A DNA stretch of 64,000 nucleotides from Agriotes lineatus (Eukaryota; Arthropoda; Insecta; Coleoptera; Elateridae): assembly GCA_940337035.1 (NCBI GenBank), contig OW679202.1, forward strand, positions 23,265,224-23,329,223, read 5' to 3'. Positions 33,048 through 43,563 of the stretch are shown here, piece by piece; the first letter of the stretch is position 1, and every line of letters starts with the position of its first letter. A program made the translations under genes and the position numbers. A model generated the notes under the pieces. It worked only from the letters and a program-made list of their open reading frames with translations. It searched no databases and was not told the DNA's origin.

Positions 33048-34112
33048 ATGGATCCTAGAAGGTGATTCAATAAACGTCAAGATCCAAGTGAGAGGCATGG
33101 TCAAGCCCCTTACGCTAGGAAATCTGGTGAGAACATGCAGTTTTCAAGTAAAACACCCAGCCGTGCATCCCCGACTCAGCTAACAGTTACATTCGAGGAT
33201 TTACAAACGTTCATTGATGAAACACTGCCTTCATACAATATAACCACGGACCAGCAGGGGCCATACATATATGTATTATACATATATTGCTAGTAGGGCC
33301 TAAGAACGCCCGAAAACATGACGGCGCCGACATAATCTCATTTAGAGTATAACGCGTCTCGTGCGCATGCGTGAGAATTCAAGCTCCGCCTTTAGAAGCG
33401 AATTTTAAACTTGGTTGGTTCCCCACCGCGCGGACGACGCGCTTGCGCACAGCTCTCCATTATACATTGAAGAGTTGGTTATCTGTCCCACTTCATCCGT
33501 GAGTTTCCCACTCATAGCCGCTAGCAATATAGTAAGTATTACATATATGGGGCCATACAAAAAACCAGTGAAAAGAGACGTTTATTATGCGATTTATATA
33601 TGCCTTTGAACAATAGCTTTTGTAAAGTCGCCCATATAAATCTGGATCCGTATAAAAACTTTTCACCAGTTGCACGTCTTCTGAAAACCGATATAGGGGC
33701 CGGCGTCTCGTTTGGTGCTGAAGGTTTTATATCTGTTTTGGATAGTTTACCTAACGTTTTTGTATCTGTACAGCAAGGAGTTTCAACTTTTGAAATGACT
33801 GAACATAAAATCGAGCACATGGGAAACGATATCTGCAGAATTATTTCAAAGGACAGCGTAAATACGTTTGCGCTTTACGTGACGTATCAGACATTAGAAA
33901 ATTTACTGAAAATGTACAACTTGTTAGTTAAGAAATTTAATGATATGAAAACGGTAAAATGCAATTTTACAAAATTTCGTGATAATGTGATTGATGCAAT
34001 TATACATTCAGAAACTTTATGCTTCTATGATTCCATACTTGTCAATACATTAAGTTTAAAAATTATGTTACCAACGAGATACAAAATTTGCTGGACATCG
34101 ATGAAAGGTTAA
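33048..34112 (+). pseudogene. Unidentified gene, broken by a stop, a MITE and a frameshift
   Basis: The frame opens at ATG 33048 and meets TGA at codon 6 (33063-33065). It then stays open to 33265, where a 284-bp MITE (33266-33549) is inserted. Removing the MITE and one GGGCCATA copy continues the same frame to a stop at 33607. A frameshift near 33600 moves coding into a 170-codon frame (33600-34112) beginning MPLNNSFCKVAHINLDPYKN. I recognise no domain; the protein would be soluble, with no obvious signal peptide or membrane segment. The N-terminal part is rich in Arg, Ser and Pro. A TATA box precedes it and AATAAA follows. It could be a host gene, a transposon gene or a captured viral gene; nothing here decides which. 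Confidence 0.5.
33266..33549. mobile_element. 284-bp MITE with CA-starting TIRs and an 8-bp duplication
   Basis: The ends CATATATGTA and TACATATATG are exact inverted repeats, and similarity extends inward (ATATTGCTAG). The 8-bp duplication GGGCCATA is perfect (33258-33265, 33550-33557). TIRs starting CA with 8-bp duplications are usual for P elements, and a P-type transposase fragment occurs at 20.1 kb, so a P-like origin is inferred. The centre is CpG-rich (GACGACGCGCTTGCGCAC) and has no coding content. Confidence 0.8.
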
Positions 34113-34244
34113 AATCATACCTGTCCTAATTTTTGTATTTGTTTATATTTTGAAAAACATTTCAAACAGGTTTTTCGATGATTATTAGTTTTTAAGATTA
34201 TATATGTGTTATATATTTTAAACAATATGTGTGTAAATGTTTTT

Positions 34245-34250
34245 AATAAA
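34245..34250 (+). terminator. Poly(A) signal candidate
   Basis: AATAAA, repeated with a four-base offset as AATAAATAAA, lies 132 bp after the stop of the unidentified frame ending 34112. In this AT-rich DNA such a hexamer can also occur by chance. Confidence 0.35.
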
Positions 34251-34416
34251 TAAAACTATTTAAATAATTTAAAACTTGCCTTGCCTGATTTTAATATATT
34301 GGTTTCGAAATGAATAATATAGTAATTTTTCAAAACTTACGAATTTTTTGTTACATTGCTCTCTTTAGGTCTCGAGAATGATAAAAATAAATTATCGAAA
34401 CTGTGGACCTTAGCAT

Positions 34417-34680
34417 CAAGTGGTTTTATTTCAACAAACCATTAATAGCTCTTGAAATCGTTGCTCAAGTACTGAGATTGGTGTTGGCTAAACCTCTTTC
34501 CCAGTCAAAATTTCCTAGCCTTGTATATATATATATAAAGATAGTTCCTCTCACAGCTTGTGTGGTTACATACACAGTAAAATGTTTTTCCTTGCCTGAG
34601 ACAGGGGTTGGAATAACTCCAATCTCAGTACTGCGCACAGGTACCAAGCTTTAATGGTTAGATTGAAATAAAACCACTTG
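34417..34680. repeat. Inverted-repeat unit next to the second Penelope element
   Basis: CAAGTGGTTTTATTTCAA (34417-34434) and its exact complement (34663-34680) enclose a second inverted pair (AACCATTAA/TTAATGGTT) and ACTGAGATTGG/CCAATCTCAGT. Immediately to the right, minus strand, ATACGAAACGTCAGGCG resembles the 3' part of a hammerhead core (GAAAC-GTC). This may therefore be the terminal repeat region of the Penelope element at 35.5-36.6 kb. Confidence 0.5.
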
Positions 34681-35452
34681 TATGTATCGCCTGACGTTTC
34701 GTATTTATTTTATACTTTTTCAAAGGCTAAGGACAAAAATTTACAAATAAGCAACGTTGTTATAAAAGTTATTGAGAGTGAAGGTCTTACCTAACAACTT
34801 GTGGAACCAAACACATGTTTTTAAGGACATGTGACGATATTCAAATTTGAAAAAATTCATCGGAAAAAAGGCAGTGGGCCACCAAAGTTACAGAACTAAG
34901 CTACACATAACATAACAACACTTGATCCTGCATCGAGCAGGTTACAAATTAAAGGTTCACTGACACATTTAAAATTTGATTTACAATAATTTTATTAGCT
35001 TTTTGACCAAAATGGCAGTCAATTAGATAAAAGTCGTGGTATTGAAAATTATTTCTAAGCAAGCAGCAACAGGTGTCTGAAGGTTGTTAGAGCCGCGCAT
35101 GCGCGGAGCGCAAGGCGTCCGAATATTACGAGGGACGTTCAAAATGGAAATGACCAATTAGCTTGTACAATGCAATCTAATAAAAAACTAGTCAAAAAAT
35201 TGACGACAACGGTTATGTCTAAGGGTTCTAAAAGGTGGAAGCTACAAAAAGAGTTCTAATTGAGCCCCTAACTTGTAAGTTTACCAGGGGAAAGACAAAC
35301 CTGAGAAAATATGGAGGAAAAAGAGACCCTAAATAGATCTAAACATAACTAAATTTATTGTGGAACCGTATTGAGCTTATTAGAAAATTATTATTAAAGA
35401 AGTAGTAATAGAATTGGGGGAGTAGAAAGAAAATATGATAAGATAAAAGTAT

Positions 35453-36572
35453 CTACCCATTGGGTTGCCTCGGTTGGAGAAATTCTAAGGAGAAATCATT
35501 ATTGGACATGGCTAACAAAAGGTAGTAGGATACACTCAGATGGTCAATGTCAGTATCTGAATTTAAGGTATTATTGGTACCAAAAATGTGGCACATTTCG
35601 ATAAAAGTGCGGTGATTAGAATTTGGTTGAGTGGTTTGGATTTTTGCATTTTCAAAATCCATACAATGACCAGTGCTGCTGACATGTCCAGCAAGGGCGC
35701 AGGCTTTGGGTTTAAGACGAGAGTCGCTTTTATGGTGAGTAATTCTCGATTTCAACCTTTGAGAAGTTTGACCAATATACGTAGAAGGACAACCACTACA
35801 GTTTATCTGATAGATGGCATTAGGGGTTAGGAGAGCTGGAGTTTTAATCTTTAATTTTGAGAAACAATCTTTTATGATATGATGGTGCTTATCCGCAATG
35901 ATAATATGATCGAACTTACGAAAAACCTGTTTAATTATATGAGAAAGTTCTTGGACGTAGATGAGATTTTTGTAAAGTGGAGGTTTATCATTTATATTAT
36001 TATCAAAATTTTCTGGAGGAATGACCCTGCCCCTGGAGGTGGAGTATAAAATAGAATTTAGTAAAGAGATAGGATAATTATTTAATTTAAGAGTATTAAT
36101 TAATTTATTGAGGTTTTCTGCGTGAAAATCCGGATGCGAGATCGTTAAGATCCTGTGCTTGGGCCCTTTCACTACATTCAACTATGTCGAATGTTGTGTA
36201 TAGAATGGAAATTCAGATAACGGCCAGAACTGGTTGGTTTAACGTACCAATCCAGTTTAATGTTGTTGGAAATCGTTCTGATAACCAGAGTGTCCTGGAA
36301 GGGAACAGACCTATCCTTTTCTCTTTCCACTGTAAATTGGATGTGAGGGTTGGAACCATTCAAAACACTCAGCACATTGTCAACGTCGACGACCGGTACT
36401 GCACACCCTAGATCATCAACATACTGGTAAAGAAACTGAAATTGAAAAGTCAGCTTAGGGACACTTTCCTTTATGATGGTATTGACTATGATTTCGGCCA
36501 GAATGGGGGAAAGAGTTGACCCCATTGGAGATCCAAAGATTTGTTTATAAAAAGTGTTATTGAAGGAAAAAT
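35453..36572 (-). pseudogene. Second Penelope-like element: RT palm and GIY-YIG
   Basis: On the minus strand, from 36572: NTFYKQIFGSPMGSTLSPIL (motif B), then FLYQYVDDLGCAV, where the catalytic YVDD is present, VPFQDTLVIR and the C-terminal RT region to about 36180. A frameshift leads into the second frame (36181-35453) with RGRVIPPENFDNN and the GIY-YIG nuclease AIYQINCSGCPSTYIGQTSQ, followed by HHKSDSR and ALAGHVSSTGHCMDFENAKI. The N-terminal RT part is absent where a (GTCCC)n array begins at about 36576. Unlike the copy at 24.6 kb this one keeps YVDD, but it is frameshifted and truncated. Confidence 0.85.
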
Positions 36573-36575
36573 ATG

Positions 36576-36857
36576 TTGTCCCGTCCCGTTCCGTCTCGCT
36601 CCGTCCCGTCTCGTCCCTTCCCGTCCCGTCCCTTTCCTTCCCGTCCAGTCCCCTCCCGTCCCGTCCAGTCCCGTCCCGCCGCATCCCGTTCCGTCCCCAT
36701 CTCTTCCCTTCTTTTTCCGTCTCGTCCCGTTCCGGCCCGCACCGTCTCGTTCCGTCCCTTCCCGTCCCGTCCCCTTCCCTTCCCGTCCAGTCCAGTCCCG
36801 TACCGTCCAGTCCCGTCCCATCCCGTTCCGTCCCGTCCCGTCCCGTCCCCTCCCTGT
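36576..36857. repeat. (GTCCC)n degenerate pentanucleotide array
   Basis: About 280 bp of GTCCC/GTTCC/GTCTC variants with no other content. It sits exactly between the truncated Penelope RT (left) and a truncated LINE (right). All frames on both strands are open, producing artefactual Arg/Gly/Asp- or Pro/Ser-rich readings. Confidence 0.9.
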
Positions 36858-38242
36858 CAGAATATGTAATTCCAATCGTCGGAGAATACAAATATCTTGG
36901 CATTATCTTAGATCCCAAACTCCTATGGTCAAAACTTGTCCAATATGTGAGGAGCAAATGTGAAAAGGGTAATAGCCTTCTCAAATGAGTAACTAATAGA
37001 AGGTGAGGTGCAGACCACGAAGTCGCTTTGATGTTCTACAAGACTTATGTACGATCTATTCTGGATTAAGGTTGCGTTCTTTATGGATCAGCAAGTAAAT
37101 GTCATTTATTAAATGTTGATCGAATTCAGTACAAATGTATTAGGATTTGTCTTGAAGCTATGAAATCTACTCCAACACCTGTATTGCTTGCTGAAAGTAA
37201 AGAGATTCTTTTGGAAAAGCGAAGAGAATCTATCAATCAAATACATCATAAGATTAAGATCTCCTGAGTCCACATTAATCCAATCCTTATATGGGCTATC
37301 TATTGAAAACTTAACAAATATATTCTGGAGAATCAAAACAATTCCTCCTTTAGTAGATGCTGTGCTTGAAACCAACAATACTCCAAATATTTACAAATCT
37401 AACAAAAAGTTGCTTATTTATATCGTTGATTACAAATATCTAGTAATGAAACCTAAAATATTAATCCTCCAATACTCGGAATCGACACAAATTAATAATA
37501 TCCTGAAAATTAAACTTCCGATATTTTGTTCTATATATACCGCTGAAGCAATAGCCTTAGAAAAAGCTCTTACTTGGCTAGATGAAGATAAATTAAATAA
37601 AGCAGTGATTGTATCGGACTCAAAATCGGTTTTAAGTGGGTTAAGCAACACTACAACGAATTACAAAACCTGTAGCATCATATGTAGCATTAATAGTAAA
37701 ATAGGAAATAAAAACATAACATTTATTTGGGCCAAAAGTCATACAGGTATTGCAGGTAATGAGATGGCTCACCAGCTTACCAAAGATTCTGTCACTAATG
37801 GTGAATTCGAAAATGTAATAACATCTTTTGACTTATCCAGATTCCACTATAACGCGAAAAATAAAAAGTGGCAACAGAAATGGAAAGAAATTGCTCATAC
37901 TTTCAATAACTTATATTACCTTCTTCATCCCTCCTTACCGGTAGAGATACCTTATACATTTAACTGTCAGATGCCTAAAAAGTCCCCCGCAACAATAACT
38001 CGGTTAAAATCTAACCATGGTAGATTTCCAGCCCATCTTGCCAAGTTACATATAGGGCAGCCGTAAGGGTATACGGTGATGATTCTGTGTGTGACATTAA
38101 TCATATACTTTTTGGTTGCTCCAAGAATATGGATGAAATTGAAATCCTTTACAAGACATTGATAGACAACAATATACAATTGCCAATTAACGTTGCCCAT
38201 TTACTTTCACTAATGAAAATATATTTATGGATTAATATGTAA
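36858..38242 (+). pseudogene. I-type LINE 3' part: RT thumb and RNase H domain
   Basis: VGEYKYLGIILDPKLLWSK (RT thumb entry), then frameshifted pieces to about 37185, then a 292-codon frame (37188-38066). The latter holds the thumb and a complete-looking RNase H: EAIALEKALTWL, VIVSDSKSVLSGLSN (catalytic Asp) and FIWAKSHTGIAGNEMAHQLT (the usual W-P-H-GI-GNE-AD block, with Ala-His replacing the last Ala-Asp). The C-terminal gag-knuckle-like tail reads on in another frame to about 38242. Jockey, R1 and I elements differ mainly in having RNase H, so this copy belongs to an RNase H-bearing clade. The 5' side is truncated at the (GTCCC)n array. Confidence 0.8.
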
Positions 38243-38336
38243 CTATTTATTTAAGGTAGACCAACTAATTTAAAAGAATAATTTTCAATATTAAACATCT
38301 GTGGCAAATGGATGTATTTCCATGCCATCCCATTTC

Positions 38337-38360
38337 TACACACACACACACACACACACG
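38337..38360. repeat. (CA)n microsatellite
   Basis: About ten CA repeats ending CGCGTA, about 95 bp after the LINE end. Confidence 0.9.
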
Positions 38361-40775
38361 CGTATTTTCTGTCATGCGTTTTACATCCTTAGTTTGAGGT
38401 TTTAATTTACCAAATAGTTTCTAGAAAAGATACGGCTTCTCCTATTGAGATTGGATGACTCATGTTATACCCATATCCTATTTACGCAGTCTGCAATATT
38501 ATTGTAAAAATAGCCATGCTGTAGCTTCATCATTCTGTCCAAATAGAGTATTCATTCTAACAAATACAGTTAAATGCAGAAACTTCAACCTTGAGAGCAA
38601 GGGATTTTATTTCTAAAATTTGCAGGCAGGACTGTAGGATCCATATCCCAAAATATTCATGCAATTCGTTTCATTTAATATCTAATTCTCAATGCTGCAT
38701 TTGTTTAAAATAAGTTTCGTGGAGAATTTATGTGTAAAATGACCTACTTATGCATTCACAGAATCCGCTTACAAAATGTCATTACTTAATTGATATACGG
38801 CTTTTGTGCTGGTTCACTGCTCGCTAATTTTTAAAATAAATGTAAAAGTGGTTGATGATATTAAAGTAAGGCTTCTGGATCTTCAAATAAGACGAAGACC
38901 GCGCTTTTTACGCAACATTTAAAAAGGCTCCCTTTCCCCAGTAAACATTTTAAGCTAACAGCGTTTCCTTTTTTTAAATAACTGTATTGTTACTTCACTC
39001 CGAGGAGTAAACCGCGTTAAAGCCTAATGGTTACGCTGGGAAATGTCACTGCTTTTTATATGTTGTTTGAAGTGAAATTGCCGCTTTGAATTTTTCTAAT
39101 CGACTTTTACTTGCTCAAAATAAACTCGTTTCTCTTTATTCCTGGAAATTATTTTTGAATTCTGGAATTAAATCCAACCAAGGAAGTCGAGTTGCCTTGA
39201 TTTCAGTTAAACCTTTCACAATCAGTTTGAACGCTTAACTCCACCTCAGTCGCACTTTGAGGGTGGGAAAGCTATTTTAATAGCGAATAATTTTACGGTA
39301 GACTCCGACTTCCAAATAATAATCGAAAAGTAACTCAGGGGTTTGTTCCTTTTCTTGGGAGTGTGCATTGTAATTACTTTGGGTGCCGATTCTAACTTCT
39401 ATCAAATTAGGTTTCTTGTACTTTACATTGAGTTGTGAAGTTCAGGAACTCTTAGGAGCGAATGCTAAATATTGAGGTAATAGCCGGCTATGGCAAATAA
39501 AATAGGGAATGAAGTCTAAGCAGTATGTTCATAATTTTATCAGAAAAAATATCGCAGTTTCTTATGTTACGCATGCTATCATAATAGTTATAGGTTTTTA
39601 TACGAATATTTTATTTTCTCGTTATTATTGTCCAGTCTTAACCCAAAATCTTGACTTTTTAACACAGTTGTGTCGGCATTCAACACAGTACACACATTTA
39701 TATTATATTTTAATATCTGAACACTGTAAAAGTATAATATTGTAGTGGCGTACGTTTATGTTTTTAAAATAAAATTAATTCACCACTGTATACATTTGTA
39801 ACACTGATCGAAGCAATTATCCATCCATAATAATTTAAAATGGGTTGCTTTTCAATAAATGCGAGGGGTCAGATGGAACCGAAATTTACCTTTGTAATCG
39901 AAGTTAATTATATAAAAGTACAATTATTTTTCTGAACTAAAATGGGAAATACTTCCATATCCTACTTTAACCCCACGATATTACCTTTTTTTGGGTTACT
40001 GAAAGATGTAAGATTTGAAGACTATTACCAGGTGAAGAATTTTGTATAAAACTGGTTGAAACATTCAGCCAAAACCTATTTAAAAAATCATAAGCTTATA
40101 CGATACTGAGGACGGAAATAAGCTGAGTTAGAGAGAAAATGTATCGAACTTGAACAACAATTATGGTTTTGTTAATATGCTACTTCAATGTTTTAATCAA
40201 AAGATGGGTTCATATCTGCATGCGAGAACAGGACGTGAAAAACGCAAACTTTGATAAAAATAGTTAATTATAACGGAAGAGACTAACAGATGTCTTTTCT
40301 GGGAGAGCTTATAACAGTTACAGGGCGAGTCCCAAGGTAGCGGATTGGGGGATGCCTATCAGATAAGATGGGTAGGACGAAAATAAGAAGAATATAACCC
40401 GAGAACTATTGGACGGCTACGAACCCCATCTGCTCACGATGTTAAAAGCCGTTGTATTTTCGTCCAGAGCAAGCAATGAAAAACCACTCTACTTTTATTT
40501 TCCCTAAAGAATCATGTGGATATAGTTGATAACAATTCGTTGTGTTTTTTACATAGCCCAACTGACAATTGGCACTGTACTGGGCCCAGGCCACACAGTG
40601 CGAGATTGACCACTAGGCATATGTATGTAACACCATTATTTAGAGCGAAACTATAAAACTATAAATTAAACGTATGTCGAATAGGCGAAAGAAGTTTTAC
40701 AACCAGTAAAAAAACATTCTTTTAACTTGCTAGAGTGAAACACATAAAAAGTAATAGACATTTTGCAACAGTTTT
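38361..40775. other. Unassigned AT-rich sequence
   Basis: No supported gene, RNA or repeat border in 2.4 kb. The open frames are short and without motifs. Confidence 0.4.
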
Positions 40776-41063
40776 TGCCGAGCTCTGTGGATTAGTGATT
40801 ATCACGTTTGTTTAGCATTCGGGAGGTCGATTGTTCGATTCCCGTTGCCGTCTGCTCTGATTCAGGTTTTAGGAGGTTTCCCTGAGTCAACAGAGTACCT
40901 TCTCTGAGGCGAACCTACCCTGGCCTCTCTTCCATTCTCAACCTCTCCTTTCTCTAACCCATCCTGAAATACCCGTTATTGGCTAAAGAGAGGCGCAAGA
41001 TACCTACAGCAGCCCGCCCTCAGTTGGGGGAAATGAAATGACTATGAACCTTTACCTTCTTTT
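40776..41063 (+). mobile_element. tRNA-derived SINE, copy 2
   Basis: Same family as 2879-3188. It has the head GCCGAGCTCTGTGG, the shared TTAGCATTCGGGAGGTCG, a B box TTGTTCGATTCCC, then CTGAGTCAACAGAGTACC and CAGTTGGGGGAAATG. It lacks about 20 bp after CTCTGAGGCGA that copy 1 has. Flanks share only an imperfect CAACAGTT/CAACACTT, so it is older. Confidence 0.8.
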
Positions 41064-41559
41064 ACAACACTTCTTGGAAACATAATCTACTATTAAGTCG
41101 GGACATAACAATCTTAGCCGAAATAATATGGCTTTCATAGTTCAAAAATAATGCTGCCCAATCTGCGATAACCTTCATCCATGTTTATGTTCCAATATCT
41201 GACGCAAGTGATCTTGACATCGGTCTCTCTACAGTGACTTGGGAAAAGAACTGTAGGCTACTTCGCATGAATTAGCCATTAGTCAGGGCAACTTCAATAG
41301 CAGAGTCGTTCTACCTTATATTATACACATATTCGTCACGTAGGTGGCAATTATGGGACAGGCAATAAAATAGAACATAAATATGTAAAAATATGCAGTG
41401 TGTGAAGCCCTTTTTAAATTCAATAGTTACGTAACCATTTGAAGCAGTTTTGGTACAAAGTTGACGAGTTTGCTTGTATATAGGTTCCTTTTTTAGTCAT
41501 ATTAGTACTTCAGCGATTTGAATCTAAAATTTTAAATATTTGTCACGCACGCAACTTTC

Positions 41560-43185
41560 TCTAGTAGGTTGGCTCTGGGCTCAGTCGTTTTCGTTGCAGC
41601 TGCATTCGTCTCGCCACATTAAGAACGCTTGGTTACAGCAACTTCAAAAGGCGAGCCCATGAGAGCGAGCGATATATCTTCCTTGAATAATTTAAACTTC
41701 CGTCGCTCTCTCTCGTCCCCGGGTTGTCTTGCCGTTGTCATGCGGGGAAAACTGCGATTTCATTGGCTACAGCTGCACATCGCAAGACAGCGCGTCTAGC
41801 GCAAAAACTTGGCTTGGCTTCGCTTTTGAGTTTAAATGATTTCCGGCTCGGGTCTGAGGCGCTTGTTCGTGAGCGTGTCGTCCGCGCCTTAGTGCGTGGG
41901 CGGCCCGTTGTGTTTATGCTGATTACAGCCTGGTTTCGCTTCTGTGCGGGGACTTCTTCACAAACCGCTAAAGCGATAGGTGGTGTTTTTTGTGGAGTGA
42001 GCTCGTGTGCCCTGTGTTGTTCGTATGACCGCTAGCTTTGCAAAATTTAGTTGAGCCGTAAAGGGGCCTTCTTCCCGTAGCTGTGGGGATCCAAACTGCA
42101 GAGCTGTACAAGCCTTCGGTCTCGTCCGTTCCGATTTTCACGAGTGGGACTTCATTCACACCCTGCCAATTTGGGGGATTACTCTCAGGGGCCCCTCGAC
42201 TCCCACGCCTCCGCCGACAGCACGTTCGTTGCACTGGTGAGCTCGCCAGCCGTCGTCACGCAATCGCGTGGCTGACCCATTCCGGTAGCGTCCGTATTTA
42301 GTATTAACTTAATTCATTCAACTGTTCAGGCCTAATTTATGTATTTACTTACTGACGCAGTGCCGATGGACCGAGGCCGTTTAATAATCAAATTCATTCA
42401 ATTGTTCAGGCCTAATTTATAAGTTTATTTGCTGATTCATAACTGCCTACCCAGGCCTCTTGTAAAACTAAATTTATTCAGTTACCAGCGTCGCTGAGGC
42501 CGCGGTAAACTAATTTTATTTGCTTGTTTAATTGTAATTAGCGTTAAAGCGTCGTCTCCCAGCTGGGTTATAGATTTAGCGCATTCTTTATGTTTTTACA
42601 TTGTGTGTACCAATTTTAATTACATGTTTTTAGACCAATAGATCGGTTCATAGAACAACGCCTTATGATTTCCGACGAGTCTGTGCATGCTTACTTTTAG
42701 ATTACTGTGGAAAGATAGATGGACGGCAAAGCCTGAGTGTTTAAGCGTTGCAGATAGGTTATGACGCTCGTCGCTGTAGTGTTGGAGGTCATGAAGCTGT
42801 GCACATCTATTTTCCATTCCCGTTGAGCTTTGGATTTCGCCAAGATGATAAGTTGGAAGGTACACTCATTTGATTTCCCGGTTTCACTTTGGATCCATCT
42901 TCGCATTTTCGTGTATGTCGATGAAGCCGGGTGACGCCCTATTTAATTTTGTCACTGTTTACCGTCCCTTTGGCCGTTGCCCGTAGGTAATCTCGTGTAG
43001 GACCCTCCCTCGCTCCACTGATGTCTAGTCGGCATATCTTGCAACGGGCTGGGCAGCGGTCCTTGGTGAGTCTTTGTCCCAATTGTGAGAATTATCGTCC
43101 GCGCTGGCCGTTTAACTTTTACGTGAATTTTCGTATGAGCCAGCGGCCGACGCGGTGTCGTAAAAGTCGTTTTAGACCGTAACAA
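41560..43185. other. CpG-rich, gene-less region with degenerate ~80-bp repeats
   Basis: Base composition rises to roughly half G+C with many CpGs (GCGGCGCGTC-like stretches around 41780-41900 and 42180-42290), against an AT-rich background. Frames at 41724-42035 and 42952-43185 have no recognisable motif. At 42306-42540 an ~80-bp unit (ATTCATTCAATTGTTCAGGC, CTAATTTAT) occurs two to three times with decay. It could be a promoter-type CpG island of a gene outside the window, or an LTR-type repeat. I see nothing decisive. Confidence 0.35.
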
Positions 43186-43563
43186 GTGTCATGCTAATAC
43201 TGAAAATGGTTCAGACCTTTTTTATCCAATAAAGCAGCGCACTAGGGTTATAAAGAATAGTATTGATTAGAATGTGCATACCATGAATGACATTCTTGAA
43301 ATTTGATAGATTTGCTGTGACGGTCTTATGCTAATACTGCTAAAGATGGTTATCTTTACATAGGGAGTAAACCTGAGATTTCGAAAGATGATCACTCGAA
43401 ACGAAATAATGCACCTGCCTTAGAGAGCATTCTCTCGCAAATACTGCAAGTAATACCCGATCGTGGAATCATAATCCGTAACAAATCCAGCATTCAACAA
43501 TCTGTCCATATCAACAAAAACGTCGATTCTGTTACCTTTTCACAGAAAGAGACCTAAAAATAT

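Noticed and set aside
41724..42035. A 103-codon frame in the CpG-rich island
   Set aside because: Long frames are expected by chance in GC-rich DNA and it has no recognisable motif.
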